DNA of 64,000 nucleotides. Source: Sphingobium sp. EP60837. Lineage in GTDB: Bacteria > Pseudomonadota > Alphaproteobacteria > Sphingomonadales > Sphingomonadaceae. Shown piece after piece: positions 9,285 through 18,712 of this stretch. The notes below the pieces were generated by a model that ran no database searches, was not told where the DNA came from, and was given only the letters and a program-made list of their open reading frames with translations. Position 1 is the first letter of the stretch, and every line of letters starts with the position of its first letter. Both the position numbers and the translations under genes were made by a program. The stretch spans positions 1,737,501-1,801,500 of the forward strand of contig NZ_CP015986.1 of assembly GCF_001658005.1 (NCBI RefSeq). Direction: 5' to 3'.

Positions 9285-11958
9285 TGCCGCCGATGCGCTA
9301 GCGCCCAATACCCCCGTTTCGCACCCGATTCACGGTACTGGACAAGTCATTGCCGATACCGGTGCCACGGTAGTGGTACGTTTCGGCGCGGAGATCCAAC
9401 AGGTCCTGCGTTCCGAACTCGCTCTTGCCCGCTCGCTCGAACTTGCGTTGGGCGCCGGCCAGCTCGATGATAGCGCCGATGGCCTGCTGCGTGCCAGCGC
9501 GCTCGCGATCCGTTCGGTCAACGACCAGTGGGGTGTGTTCTCGCGCTCGCGCGTGCAGCTACTTCCACACCAACTCTGGGTCTGTCACAAGGTCAACCGC
9601 CAGTGGCCGTTCCGCTGGTTGGTCGCCGACGATGTGGGCCTCGGCAAGACAATCGAGGCGGGCCTGGTCCTCATGCCACTGGTGGCACGCGCGCAGGTGC
9701 GCCGCTTACTGATACTCGCGCCCGCCAAATTGGTGCCGCAGTGGCAGGCGCGACTGCGCCAGATGTTCGATCTCCGCCTGCAGATGTACGACCGTGAGGT
9801 CGACAAACCCACTGCCGATTTCTGGGGAACGGCGCAGATGGTCGTTGCCTCAGTTCATACACTTAGGCGCGAGGTCGCTGAGGGTCGCGCTGAGGCCAGT
9901 CGATTCCTGGATGCCGAGCCGTGGGACGCGGTGGTCGTCGATGAAGCGCATCACCTTCATGCCGACGAGAGAACAGGGGAGACGCTTTCGCTTGAGTTGT
10001 TGAAGGAAATGGAGAGGCGACAGAAAATCCGGTCGCTGCTGCTGTTCACCGGGACGCCACACCGCGGAAAGGATCATGGTTTCTTCTCTCTGCTGAGCCT
10101 GCTTGATGCCGAACGGTTCGGGCCGGACAAGGACGTCGATGAGCAGCTCGCAGCGTTGCCCGACTTCATGATCCGCAACAACAAGGCTACGGTCACCGAC
10201 CTCAAGGGCGACCGACTGTTCACGCCGGTAACAGTTGAGACGCGCGACTATGCCTTCTCCGAAGCCGAGGCCGCGTTCTACGAAACACTGAGCGCCTTCA
10301 TCATCGACGGCCGCGCCTATGCCTCTACGCTTGATGGACGGGCGCAGTCTGCCAGGATGCTGCTCCTAATTGCGCTGCAGAAGCTCGCCGCATCCTCGAT
10401 CGCGGCTATCCGTAGCGCGCTGATCAAGCGTCGGGCAAAGCTGGCGGCCGTGGCCGAGAATGCGAGAGTGGCGCTAAGCATTCCCGAGGAGGCCGAAACG
10501 CTCGACGAGCAGGCGGTCCAGGTAGAGAACACCTTGGCGCAGATGCTGGTAGAGCTGATGGACGGCGAGGTCGCGCGTCTCGATGAACTGCTGGAACTCG
10601 CCGAGCCGATCGTGCGCGAGCAGAAGATCGAGCGACTTGTCGGCCTGATCGACAAGGATTTGCCGGAAAATGAACCGGTCCTGCTGTTCACTGAATATAA
10701 GGCGACGCAGGCGATGGTCGTCGATGCGCTTCACGCTCGCTTCGGGCATGGATGCTGCGCCTTCATCAACGGTGACGGACGGCTCGACGACCTTTCGCTC
10801 GCGAATGGCAGCCGCGGCCCGCGTAGTTGGACTCGGGAGGCAGCGGCCGACGCATTCAACGGTGGGAAGGTGCGCTTCCTCGTGTCGACGGAGGCTGCAG
10901 GGGAAGGCATCGACCTTCAGGAACGCTGCGCTACGCTGGTTCATGTGGACATGCCATGGAACCCGATGCGGCTGCACCAGCGGGTTGGCCGTCTGTCGCG
11001 TTATGGTCAGAAGCGGCCAGTCGAAGTTTTCATCCTGCGAAATCCAGACACCGTCGAGGCGCGGATCTGGGATCTTCTCAATGCCAAGCTGGAGCGCATA
11101 CAGGCCGCACTCGACGTCGCGATGGACGAGCGCGAGGACATCAGCCAGCTGGTTGTAGGCATGAGCGGTCCGGCGACGATCGAGGCGATCTTTGCCGATG
11201 GGCAGACGCGCGGGAGGGAAGGGCTGACTCAATGGTTCGACCAGCGTTCCGCCACGATCGGTGGGCGCGACGTCGTAGAGAGCGTTCGGAATATGCTTGG
11301 CAGCGTCAGCCGCTTCGATTTCGCGCAAGTCGGGCGTAATCTGCCCCAAGTTGATCTGCCAGATCTCGAACGATTTTTGAAACTGGAGCTGGAACGTCAG
11401 GGGCGGCGCGCCATGAGCCGCGCCGACGGATTAGAGGTGAACTCGCCCGACGCCTGGAGCAAGTCCGACTACGCCATCAATAAGAAGTACACAGGCCTCG
11501 TGTTCGATCGCAACGCTCCGATCGACTCAAAGCAGGCTCCGACCAGATTGGTAGGCGTCGGCCATGCACTGTTCGACCGCGCTCTGCTAGAAAGTGAGAT
11601 ACGCGACGTGTTCCTCGTGACGTGCAGCAGGCTTGATTCTCCGCTGCTGGTTGCCACTATTAGCGATGAAGTCACTGGCCAAGGCCAAACGGTCAGCCGC
11701 GTTGTAATCGGGGCGTGGCAGGATCCTGAGGGCAAGGTGCACATCCTTCGCGACTGGGAACTGTTACAGCGGTTGAACCGTCTTGGCCGATCGGATGCGA
11801 CGATAACCTCCCTGCAAAGCGGAGGCGCGGCTCTGGCAACGCTCACCAAGACCTTGCTGGCGCACGCCTATGAGGCAGCTCCAGGCATCGCAGAAGGCAT
11901 GACCCGTCCGACCGTAAGAGGCGAAGTGTTGCTTGTCCCTGAGGAGATGGCATTTTGA
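9277..11958 (+). CDS. SNF2-family (RapA-like) DNA helicase/translocase
   Basis: The 893-residue protein is a superfamily 2 motor of the SNF2 class. Motif I is DDVGLGKTIEAG at about residues 117-128, motif II VVDEAHHLH at about 220-228, motif III TGTPHRG follows, and the C-terminal RecA lobe carries STEAAGEGIDLQ and HQRVGRLSRYGQ at about 568-579. Such proteins translocate on double-stranded DNA; related ones serve RNA polymerase recycling (RapA) or anti-phage systems such as DISARM (DrmD). Its start lies inside the end of the sacsin-like gene, so it is coupled to that partner. It ends about 190 bases from the oppositely oriented sbcC, with no clear terminator between. The defence role is inferred from context. 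Confidence 0.88.
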   Translation: MLDAADALAPNTPVSHPIHGTGQVIADTGATVVVRFGAEIQQVLRSELALARSLELALGAGQLDDSADGLLRASALAIRSVNDQWGVFSRSRVQLLPHQLWVCHKVNRQWPFRWLVADDVGLGKTIEAGLVLMPLVARAQVRRLLILAPAKLVPQWQARLRQMFDLRLQMYDREVDKPTADFWGTAQMVVASVHTLRREVAEGRAEASRFLDAEPWDAVVVDEAHHLHADERTGETLSLELLKEMERRQKIRSLLLFTGTPHRGKDHGFFSLLSLLDAERFGPDKDVDEQLAALPDFMIRNNKATVTDLKGDRLFTPVTVETRDYAFSEAEAAFYETLSAFIIDGRAYASTLDGRAQSARMLLLIALQKLAASSIAAIRSALIKRRAKLAAVAENARVALSIPEEAETLDEQAVQVENTLAQMLVELMDGEVARLDELLELAEPIVREQKIERLVGLIDKDLPENEPVLLFTEYKATQAMVVDALHARFGHGCCAFINGDGRLDDLSLANGSRGPRSWTREAAADAFNGGKVRFLVSTEAAGEGIDLQERCATLVHVDMPWNPMRLHQRVGRLSRYGQKRPVEVFILRNPDTVEARIWDLLNAKLERIQAALDVAMDEREDISQLVVGMSGPATIEAIFADGQTRGREGLTQWFDQRSATIGGRDVVESVRNMLGSVSRFDFAQVGRNLPQVDLPDLERFLKLELERQGRRAMSRADGLEVNSPDAWSKSDYAINKKYTGLVFDRNAPIDSKQAPTRLVGVGHALFDRALLESEIRDVFLVTCSRLDSPLLVATISDEVTGQGQTVSRVVIGAWQDPEGKVHILRDWELLQRLNRLGRSDATITSLQSGGAALATLTKTLLAHAYEAAPGIAEGMTRPTVRGEVLLVPEEMAF

Positions 11959-12148
11959 GCGAACGCACCTTTTCTCAACGGCTCCGTGAGTGCGCGCGTA
12001 CCGGAAAGTGCCTCCTGTGAGAACGAGAGGCGCCAGACAGCAGAATCGAAGCCTACCCGATCGGAGTTTTCATCAACGGCCACTCCGTTAGGACATCGCG
12101 CATCTTGGGTCCGAACATCAGAGCGTGTCCGGATGCAAAATCAGCGGG

Positions 12149-15100
12149 CTATCCACTGATCACAGATAGTTCGCTACGACCACGGGCGACGGGCGTCACC
12201 TCAATCTTCACGGGAATCCGCTCTTTTATTTCGTCGACATGGCTGATGACGCCCACTCGGCGCCCGGTCGCATGAAGATGTTCCAAGACGGACAGGGCTT
12301 GGCCAAGGCTGGCGCCGTCCAGTGCGCCAAAGCCCTCATCGATGAACAGACTTTCGATCTTGAGGCCCCGGCCGGTCGACATCTCGGCAAGGCCGAGTGC
12401 CAAGGCAAGACTGATCAGGAAACGCTCGCCGCCTGAAAGATTGTGAACCCCACGGATTTCGCCAGCCATGTCATGGTCGATGACCTGGATAAGCATGTCG
12501 CCACTGGGGGCGCGTTGGAGTTCATAGCGGGGCTTGAGATCCGCCAGCCTCGAATTTGCGTGCGCCAGCAGGCGATCAAGCGTCAGCCCTTGGGCAAAGC
12601 GCCGGAACCGAGCGCCCGTCGCATCGCCGATGAGTTCATCAAGGGCGAGCCATACCCGCGCTGCTGAGCGCTCACGTTCCAAGTCGGCACGAAGCTTCGT
12701 AATCTGCGTCCGAACCTCATCATCCCGGCGGAGCACGAATTGGGCATCTTGGAGCGCCTGCTGGGCCGCCTCGTCAGTTTGTTTGGCTTCGCTGACTGCC
12801 TGAGCAAGGGCATCGCCGGACAGGGAAGGAGGGTCTGTCTGGTCGTGGCGGCTCAGATCCTGCTGTCGTTGGGTAAGGAGGGCAGCAGCCTGTTCTGCGG
12901 CCCTCTCGATGTTGGCAAGAGCCTCAGCCTCCTGATCGATGGCCTCCTGTCCCGTTTGCGCTGCGTCGGCGACGGCGTCTTCTTCGATCGCCAACTCAGC
13001 AAGGCGTGCGTGAAATCGACCTTGGCGATCCAGATGGTCCTTGATCCTGCGCTCTGCTTCTTGGTCCGCGGACTCTTTGTGAGCGGTTGCGGCCGCCTGC
13101 TGCTCTCGCGCCTTGCTGGCCTCTACTTGGGCAACTTCCAAAGCTCGGCGGCTCTGCGATAGGGCCGCTTCGTTGCGGGCGACGACGATATCCACCGTGT
13201 CGCCGCCAAGCACGATCTTCCGAGCGTTCGTTAGCCGAAGCTGATCTGCCTCCCACCCCTTCGCTTGAGACTCGATTTCATCGAATCGGGCGGCGGCTGT
13301 GGCGGTCTCTGTACGCGCGTCAGCAACCGATTTCTCCAACCCCGGAATTGCGGCGAGAAGCCGTGAATGTTCAGCAGAGTGGGCGCGCCAAGCCTTGGCA
13401 GATTCGTCGAGCCAGGCTGCGGGGTCAGCTAACTGTCGCCAATCTGCGCTGCCGCCGAACCTAGCGTCGATCGATCGCGCGAGCCGATCTCGTGTTTCTG
13501 TAGCGTGCGATCGTCGCTCCGCTATGCCGCTCAATTTCTGTTCGATATAGCGCGCTGTCTGAGCGGCGAGACCGGAGGCTGCGCGGCATTTCTCCCACTC
13601 GTTTCGAGCCTTTTCATCGGCGGCCTGCGCAATTGTGACTGCGGTCCTCGCCTCCGTCATCGAAGTGCGCTGCTTGTCGAGCGCGGTGAGTTCACTTTGC
13701 AGAGTAGCTTCGAAATCTGGCCCGGCCGGATCAAGGCCCACCGAGTTGCACTTTTCTGACAGGATGGCAAAGGCAGATTGAGCATTATTGCTGGCCGCAG
13801 CCAATGCAGCGGTCTGACTTTCTATGTCGTGGTCCAGCCGGAGGATTGACTGGTCAGTAGCCTGGATCCCTGCGGCCAGGGCGGCCTCTTCAGCGGTCTT
13901 TGAAGACAGTGAGGCGTCCAGCTGGGCGATGCGCTCCCGCTGCTCCCGAAGCTGTAGGCCCAAGAGCGAGTCGATCGCACTCAACGCATGTTCGGTCGCC
14001 CCGCAAACCGGGCAGGCCTGACCGTCCTCGAGTGTTGCGCGAAGTTGCATTGCCGCTTCGCCCGAGGCCGTTTCGGCTAGCTCGCCGGCACGCCGTGCCT
14101 CCTGCAATTGCGCTCGCAGAATAGGAAGGGAGGAGCTGACCTGGGAATGCCGGACGACCAGATCTTTGCGTTCGGCCTTAGCGTCATCGAGATTGCTGCG
14201 TAGACGGACCAGGAGATCACGGGATGTTTCTACCTGAGCTTCTTGATGCTTCCAATCTACTAGGAGAGGGGAAAGACCTCCCAGGCGATCCCGTTTTTCA
14301 ATGATCGCTGAGAAGGCGGCATCGGATGGTGCTGATGCCTTAGCCTCGTCCAATATATTGCGAGCCCATGTGGCAGCTGCGGCGGTTCCCTCTTCCGCTG
14401 CCTTGGCGGCTTCCCATGTGGCGTTGGCCTCTATTTTGGAGGCCTCTGCTTCCTTTACGCTCTCTGAAAGCTCGGACAGCTTTATATCGACGGCTGCGAT
14501 CTCGACGAGCTCTGCAGCGAGTTCCTGCTCCTGTGCAGCCAATGTGGCAAGCCCGGCGTTCGCCGCAAGCCACGATGCCTGGCCGTCACGAGTTTCTGCA
14601 GCCTCTGCCAACAAGATGTTGGCGGCCTGCTCAAGCTCCCGACATCTGGACAGGGCTTGCGCGCGCGTAGCGCGGACGCCTGCTATGCCATCAAGCGATG
14701 CGTTTGTTTCGAACAGCTTCCGGTCGAGCACACGGGCTTCTTCGATCTCAGGAGATTGAGCGGCGACCCGTTCCGTCTCAAGCTGGAGTTGAGCTGCTGC
14801 ATGGCTTTCTTCAGCTGCCGTCTGTGTCGCGCGTTCGCTCGCCTGCTCAAATTCACTTTGCCGCAGGACAACAGTTTGGCGCGCTTCCTGCGCCAGCGTG
14901 GCTGCGTCTTGGACGGCGGTCCAGTCTCCTGCGAGGGCGAACGCGGCTTTACGCAGGCGCAATGCCTCATGCCGAGGGGCGGCTTCTTCGCGGGCGGTGT
15001 TCGCGATCGATACGGCCAACTCACATTCCGTTACCTTGTTGGCCAAGGCCGTACGATCGCTTTCCCAGCGAACAGCTTTAGAGAGTTCTCCAAGCGTAGA

Positions 15101-15856
15101 CGCGGTGCGATCTGCAACGTCCTTCGCGGCACTGTGCTGCTCTTCGGCGATCTGGCGTGCTTCGTCGTCGAGGCCGTTCTGCGCCTCAATGCGGTCTAGG
15201 ATTGCCTGCTGCTGGGCCCGGATCGTCGTAGCCTTTTCATGAGCTGCGCGGCCAAGACTCGCATAAATATGCGACCCCGTCAGCCGTTCGAGTAGCTGGG
15301 CTCGCTCGTTATCGTCAGCCTTGATGAAGGCCTCGAAATCGCCCTGTGCCAGGAGGACGGCCCGACGAAACTGCTCAGCTGACAAACCGACGAGACGGTG
15401 AATCTCCGCCAGCGTTTCAGTTTTGGTCCCGCCCAAGATCTCGCCGTCAGCAAGGCGCGTGAGGTTGTGCCGAGTGGCCTGCATGCGGCCATCGGTCTTC
15501 TGACGGGCGCGCTGAACGGTCCATCGAGCACGGTATCGCTCGCCGTCCCGGCCCACGAAGTCCAATTCCGCATAGCCCTCACCGGAGCCATGCCGAAGGA
15601 TGGCCCTAGGATCTCCTGCCGACAACTCGTCACCTTGGGCCGTTTCGATCCTGGCGCGTGCCGGTGCTGCGCCGAGGCGCGGTACAGAATCGAACAATGC
15701 CAGGCACATGGCGTCGAGCAGGGTAGATTTCCCTGCGCCTGTCGGGCCGGTGATGGCGAAGATGCCGGCGTCGCTGAGCGGCTCGGCTTCGAAATCAACT
15801 TCAAAATCGCCGCTCAGGCTTGCGAGATTACGGCCGCGGATTGCCAGGACACGCAT
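12149..15856 (-). CDS. sbcC: SbcC-type SMC-like ATPase (Rad50 homologue)
   Basis: The 1235-residue protein begins with an ABC-type head: Walker A GPTGAGKST at about residues 37-45. Long alanine- and glutamate-rich coiled coils flank a zinc-hook CPVC motif (C615 and C618), and the C-terminus supplies the LSGGERF signature and the Walker B block FIDEGFGALDG. With SbcD it forms an ATP-dependent nuclease that opens hairpins, trims blocked DNA ends and can cut foreign DNA ends. The start codon overlaps the sbcD stop as TAATG, the usual coupling. It is the last gene of the WYL/DUF2779/sbcD/sbcC run. It may be an accessory copy of a chromosomal sbcC, since it sits in a defence island. Confidence 0.93.
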   Translation of the reverse strand: MRVLAIRGRNLASLSGDFEVDFEAEPLSDAGIFAITGPTGAGKSTLLDAMCLALFDSVPRLGAAPARARIETAQGDELSAGDPRAILRHGSGEGYAELDFVGRDGERYRARWTVQRARQKTDGRMQATRHNLTRLADGEILGGTKTETLAEIHRLVGLSAEQFRRAVLLAQGDFEAFIKADDNERAQLLERLTGSHIYASLGRAAHEKATTIRAQQQAILDRIEAQNGLDDEARQIAEEQHSAAKDVADRTASTLGELSKAVRWESDRTALANKVTECELAVSIANTAREEAAPRHEALRLRKAAFALAGDWTAVQDAATLAQEARQTVVLRQSEFEQASERATQTAAEESHAAAQLQLETERVAAQSPEIEEARVLDRKLFETNASLDGIAGVRATRAQALSRCRELEQAANILLAEAAETRDGQASWLAANAGLATLAAQEQELAAELVEIAAVDIKLSELSESVKEAEASKIEANATWEAAKAAEEGTAAAATWARNILDEAKASAPSDAAFSAIIEKRDRLGGLSPLLVDWKHQEAQVETSRDLLVRLRSNLDDAKAERKDLVVRHSQVSSSLPILRAQLQEARRAGELAETASGEAAMQLRATLEDGQACPVCGATEHALSAIDSLLGLQLREQRERIAQLDASLSSKTAEEAALAAGIQATDQSILRLDHDIESQTAALAAASNNAQSAFAILSEKCNSVGLDPAGPDFEATLQSELTALDKQRTSMTEARTAVTIAQAADEKARNEWEKCRAASGLAAQTARYIEQKLSGIAERRSHATETRDRLARSIDARFGGSADWRQLADPAAWLDESAKAWRAHSAEHSRLLAAIPGLEKSVADARTETATAAARFDEIESQAKGWEADQLRLTNARKIVLGGDTVDIVVARNEAALSQSRRALEVAQVEASKAREQQAAATAHKESADQEAERRIKDHLDRQGRFHARLAELAIEEDAVADAAQTGQEAIDQEAEALANIERAAEQAAALLTQRQQDLSRHDQTDPPSLSGDALAQAVSEAKQTDEAAQQALQDAQFVLRRDDEVRTQITKLRADLERERSAARVWLALDELIGDATGARFRRFAQGLTLDRLLAHANSRLADLKPRYELQRAPSGDMLIQVIDHDMAGEIRGVHNLSGGERFLISLALALGLAEMSTGRGLKIESLFIDEGFGALDGASLGQALSVLEHLHATGRRVGVISHVDEIKERIPVKIEVTPVARGRSELSVISG

Positions 15857-17088
15857 TAGGCGTCCTCCCTCGATGCTTGAGTCTCGATGAGAAGGGTTTG
15901 AAACGCTTGCTTCAAATCGTCCGGCGGTTCGCTGCCGTGAGCCCGCTCGAACAGCTCTGCGAAAACGGCATCAGGAAGCAGTTCGGCTAGATCTACATCG
16001 CGCTCAGCGATGGCTTGGTTGGTGGCCTCACGAGCCGAGACCCGTGCAATGCGCGTCAGCCGCGCGGCCTTCCCATCGAGCGCCGCCATGACTCGAGCTT
16101 GTAGGTTCGGTTCAGGGCCATCAAAGAGGACTGAAATTTCCACAAATGGATGCAGCCCGCGAGGCATATCGGGATCGAAGTCCAATCCCTGGATTTCGAT
16201 CTCAACCTCGCCGATCGGCTTTGGACCGTCGGCCGGGATTGTCAGAAAGGGGACAAGGCGGGGAATTTCTTCCTCCCGGACGCTCGCGCCGTCCGGCGCA
16301 AGGTCGACTATGCTGACTGAATGGCGGTAGAGCCTTTCCGTTGCGGACAAGGGGAACGGCGAACCCGCATAGCGGATCAGAGTATCGCCCTTGATCGTCT
16401 GAGGGCGATGAAGATGGCCAAGCGCAACATAAGCTGCTCGGTTGTCAAAAAGGGCTGTGGCTTGGGCCTCCTCCCCCCCTAAGGTGATTCGACGTTCTGA
16501 ATGTTCAGAGATGTCCCCTTCCGCGACGTGAAGGTGACCAGTCACCATGAGAGGCAGCCCGTCTGCTCGTGCAGCGCCCGCCGTCAGAACATTGGCGTAC
16601 AACTCGGCAAGTCCGCCAGCGCCCATATCTCCCGGCCGGCAGTATGGGACGGCTGCCAACCAAGCTGCGGCCTTACCCGTCCGATCGGTGAGCGGGATCA
16701 GCAATCTATCTGGGTCTGCGATGCCGTTTGTGCGCGGCAGGGAGCCCACAAGGTGGATGCGCCCAGGGCCGAGAAGTGCGGCGGGTAGATTGATCCTCGC
16801 GGCGCTGTCATGATTTCCGCCAATGATGACGATCTGCAGATCGGGGCAGCGCGTCGTGGCATCCCGTAGGAAGGCATAAAGCCGTGCCATGGCTGACACC
16901 GGCGGGTTCGCCACATCGTAAATGTCGCCCGTAACGAGCAGCAGATCCGCTTCTTCGGCCACGAGGCGATCAAGGAGCCAGGAGAGAAAAGCCTCATGCT
17001 CTGCCTCTCGTTCATGGCTGAACAGCTCATGCCCAATATGCCAGTCAGAACTATGGATCAGTCGGAAGGCGGGTATCGATTCGGTCAT
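15856..17088 (-). CDS. sbcD: SbcD-type Mn-dependent exonuclease (Mre11 homologue)
   Basis: The 410-residue protein is a calcineurin-like phosphoesterase with the Mre11/SbcD metal ligands in order: SSDWHIGHE (13-21), GDIYD (54-58), GGNHDS (90-95), then GHLH and ALGHLHRP further on. It is the nuclease half of SbcCD, acting on double-strand ends and hairpins once SbcC binds ATP. The stop overlaps the sbcC start. It starts 71 bases after the Cas4-like/DEDD gene ends, consistent with one transcript. Length and domain order are those of full SbcD. Confidence 0.93.
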   Translation of the reverse strand: MTESIPAFRLIHSSDWHIGHELFSHEREAEHEAFLSWLLDRLVAEEADLLLVTGDIYDVANPPVSAMARLYAFLRDATTRCPDLQIVIIGGNHDSAARINLPAALLGPGRIHLVGSLPRTNGIADPDRLLIPLTDRTGKAAAWLAAVPYCRPGDMGAGGLAELYANVLTAGAARADGLPLMVTGHLHVAEGDISEHSERRITLGGEEAQATALFDNRAAYVALGHLHRPQTIKGDTLIRYAGSPFPLSATERLYRHSVSIVDLAPDGASVREEEIPRLVPFLTIPADGPKPIGEVEIEIQGLDFDPDMPRGLHPFVEISVLFDGPEPNLQARVMAALDGKAARLTRIARVSAREATNQAIAERDVDLAELLPDAVFAELFERAHGSEPPDDLKQAFQTLLIETQASREDA

Positions 17089-17159
17089 CGGTTGAGTTTC
17101 GCAAGATTGGCGACAAGAATGGACGTAACTGGATTGCGAGGGAGATGTTCAGCGTAGGC

Positions 17160-18647
17160 TTAGCGGCCATCTCCGCTTTGGCAGAGGTGCCTGGCAAGGA
17201 CGATCATGGCTTCCGTATCTCGCCCGCAATAAGCTCGTAGCGCCGTATGGAGCGCCGCTCGGCGTTCTTCCGTTGTTGCGGGGGAAATGGCCTCCAGATA
17301 GGCGGCTTGGGCGTTCCCGCCGTCTTTGACCTCAAGCTCTGAATAATCAAGATCTGGGGCTACAGTGGGCAGAACGGCTTTGATCGACCAACTGCCGCGC
17401 TGGTCACGGTGATACCAGTTGGCGCGCGTGACCGGCAAAAGGTCAACGACCCGCTCAATGATCGAATTGAGATCGTCCGCCAGATCGGGAAAAAAGCCAG
17501 CCAGTTCGCGGAGGCGCCCCTTTTCAAAGCTAGCGTTGTAAGCGACTACCGCGCCCGACTTGGGGATCATCGTCACCAGCGCGTCGGCACAGGCCCTGCG
17601 TGGGTCCGCCCCGTCCAGGCTGAGGAATTCATGGTGCTGAAGGCCTCCATCCTCCGCTTCCACATGAGCGGAAAACTGGAACGGCACCTGTTGATAGGGG
17701 CGGGTACCCACCCAGCGAGGAATGGCGAAAGCGATCGTCTCAAAGTCCAACCACGTTCGGGGAAAGGCCCAATCCGACATGGCGGATCGGGCGCCCTCTA
17801 TGTTGTGATCGGGCTCGCCGGTTAAGGTGGCTTGAAACACCCGTTGATGGGTCGGATTGGTCAGCGCCGCAGGGTCGACTTCGAAAAGATCCTCGACCCC
17901 GCGTCGTAGCCACTGATTGCCGCCCCCGTATGGAAGCACGGTCACCGGCCATTCCGGGCCTGGCGGGAGCGCTGCCTCGCAATATGCTGCAAAATTGCAT
18001 GGGAGCCCTTCGCAATGGGGGCCAGGAACGATGCGTGGTTCGCTACCAGTAAGCGTTTCGCATGCCGCTGCGACCACCGCGGCTCGCGTTTCGATGCGAT
18101 CCTCGATGTTGGAGGTCAAGTCGCTGTCGAAAAACAGCCCCTCGAGCGACCGATCACTTTTGAGGACGAAGTCAGAGTCCAGATGGCGGATCGCTGCGCT
18201 ATCGATTTGCACGCCGGCTTCACGGGCGACCCAGACCTGCGTAGCCAAGTCATTGACGTGATAGTCCTTGGGCTTAGTCGAGCTTTTGACCTCGGCCATG
18301 TGCCAACCACCGAGGCCATTTGGCTCGAGAATATCGACACGCACCAGAACGCCATCATGCTGAAAGGTGGCTTCGAAGATAGGATCCTCGTGACCGTTTT
18401 CCAGCAAAGCCTTCGTCGTCGCCAATGCAGCGGACAGATCGGGTTCAGCCTCCACCATGATGCCGCCCGGCAAGAGCGAGCAGGCAGCCGCGCCAACCTC
18501 GTGCCCGGCAGCGAACCGGGCTTCTGCGCCCTCATCGTCTTCCGCGAGTTCAGGGCGATGAACCGATAGCCATAGCCGCTTCGGGCATTGCTCGAAGTAG
18601 GTGATCCTCGATTTGGATAGACCATGCGGGCGCGATGAGACGCTCAT
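17160..18647 (-). CDS. DUF2779-type fusion of a Cas4-like nuclease and a DEDD exonuclease
   Basis: The protein, about 495 residues, joins two nuclease folds. The N-terminal half resembles Cas4/RecB: the opening SKSRITYFEQC, a VDILE metal site followed by AEVKSS (the D...ExK core), and a CEGLPC...C cluster which with the early Cys in FEQC would hold a 4Fe-4S centre. The C-terminal half resembles DnaQ-type exonucleases: LDFET (motif I), YNASFEKGRL (motif II) and YCGRDTEA (motif III, DEDDy form). DUF2779 proteins of this kind are common but poorly studied. The chosen ATG at 18647 follows a GGTGG stretch; a GTG four codons earlier is possible. It lies between the WYL regulator and sbcDC in the same direction, so it probably supplies end-processing to that set. 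Confidence 0.8.
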   Translation of the reverse strand: MSVSSRPHGLSKSRITYFEQCPKRLWLSVHRPELAEDDEGAEARFAAGHEVGAAACSLLPGGIMVEAEPDLSAALATTKALLENGHEDPIFEATFQHDGVLVRVDILEPNGLGGWHMAEVKSSTKPKDYHVNDLATQVWVAREAGVQIDSAAIRHLDSDFVLKSDRSLEGLFFDSDLTSNIEDRIETRAAVVAAACETLTGSEPRIVPGPHCEGLPCNFAAYCEAALPPGPEWPVTVLPYGGGNQWLRRGVEDLFEVDPAALTNPTHQRVFQATLTGEPDHNIEGARSAMSDWAFPRTWLDFETIAFAIPRWVGTRPYQQVPFQFSAHVEAEDGGLQHHEFLSLDGADPRRACADALVTMIPKSGAVVAYNASFEKGRLRELAGFFPDLADDLNSIIERVVDLLPVTRANWYHRDQRGSWSIKAVLPTVAPDLDYSELEVKDGGNAQAAYLEAISPATTEERRAALHTALRAYCGRDTEAMIVLARHLCQSGDGR

Positions 18648-18712
18648 GCTGCCACCCACATGATGAGATTGAGGAGGGGACGGAAAAATCTTGGAGAGCC
18701 GATCGTCATGGT

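Noticed and set aside
11959..12170. Possible terminator between the convergent SNF2 and sbcC genes
   Set aside because: The weak repeat near 12148-12175 has several mismatches and no T run.
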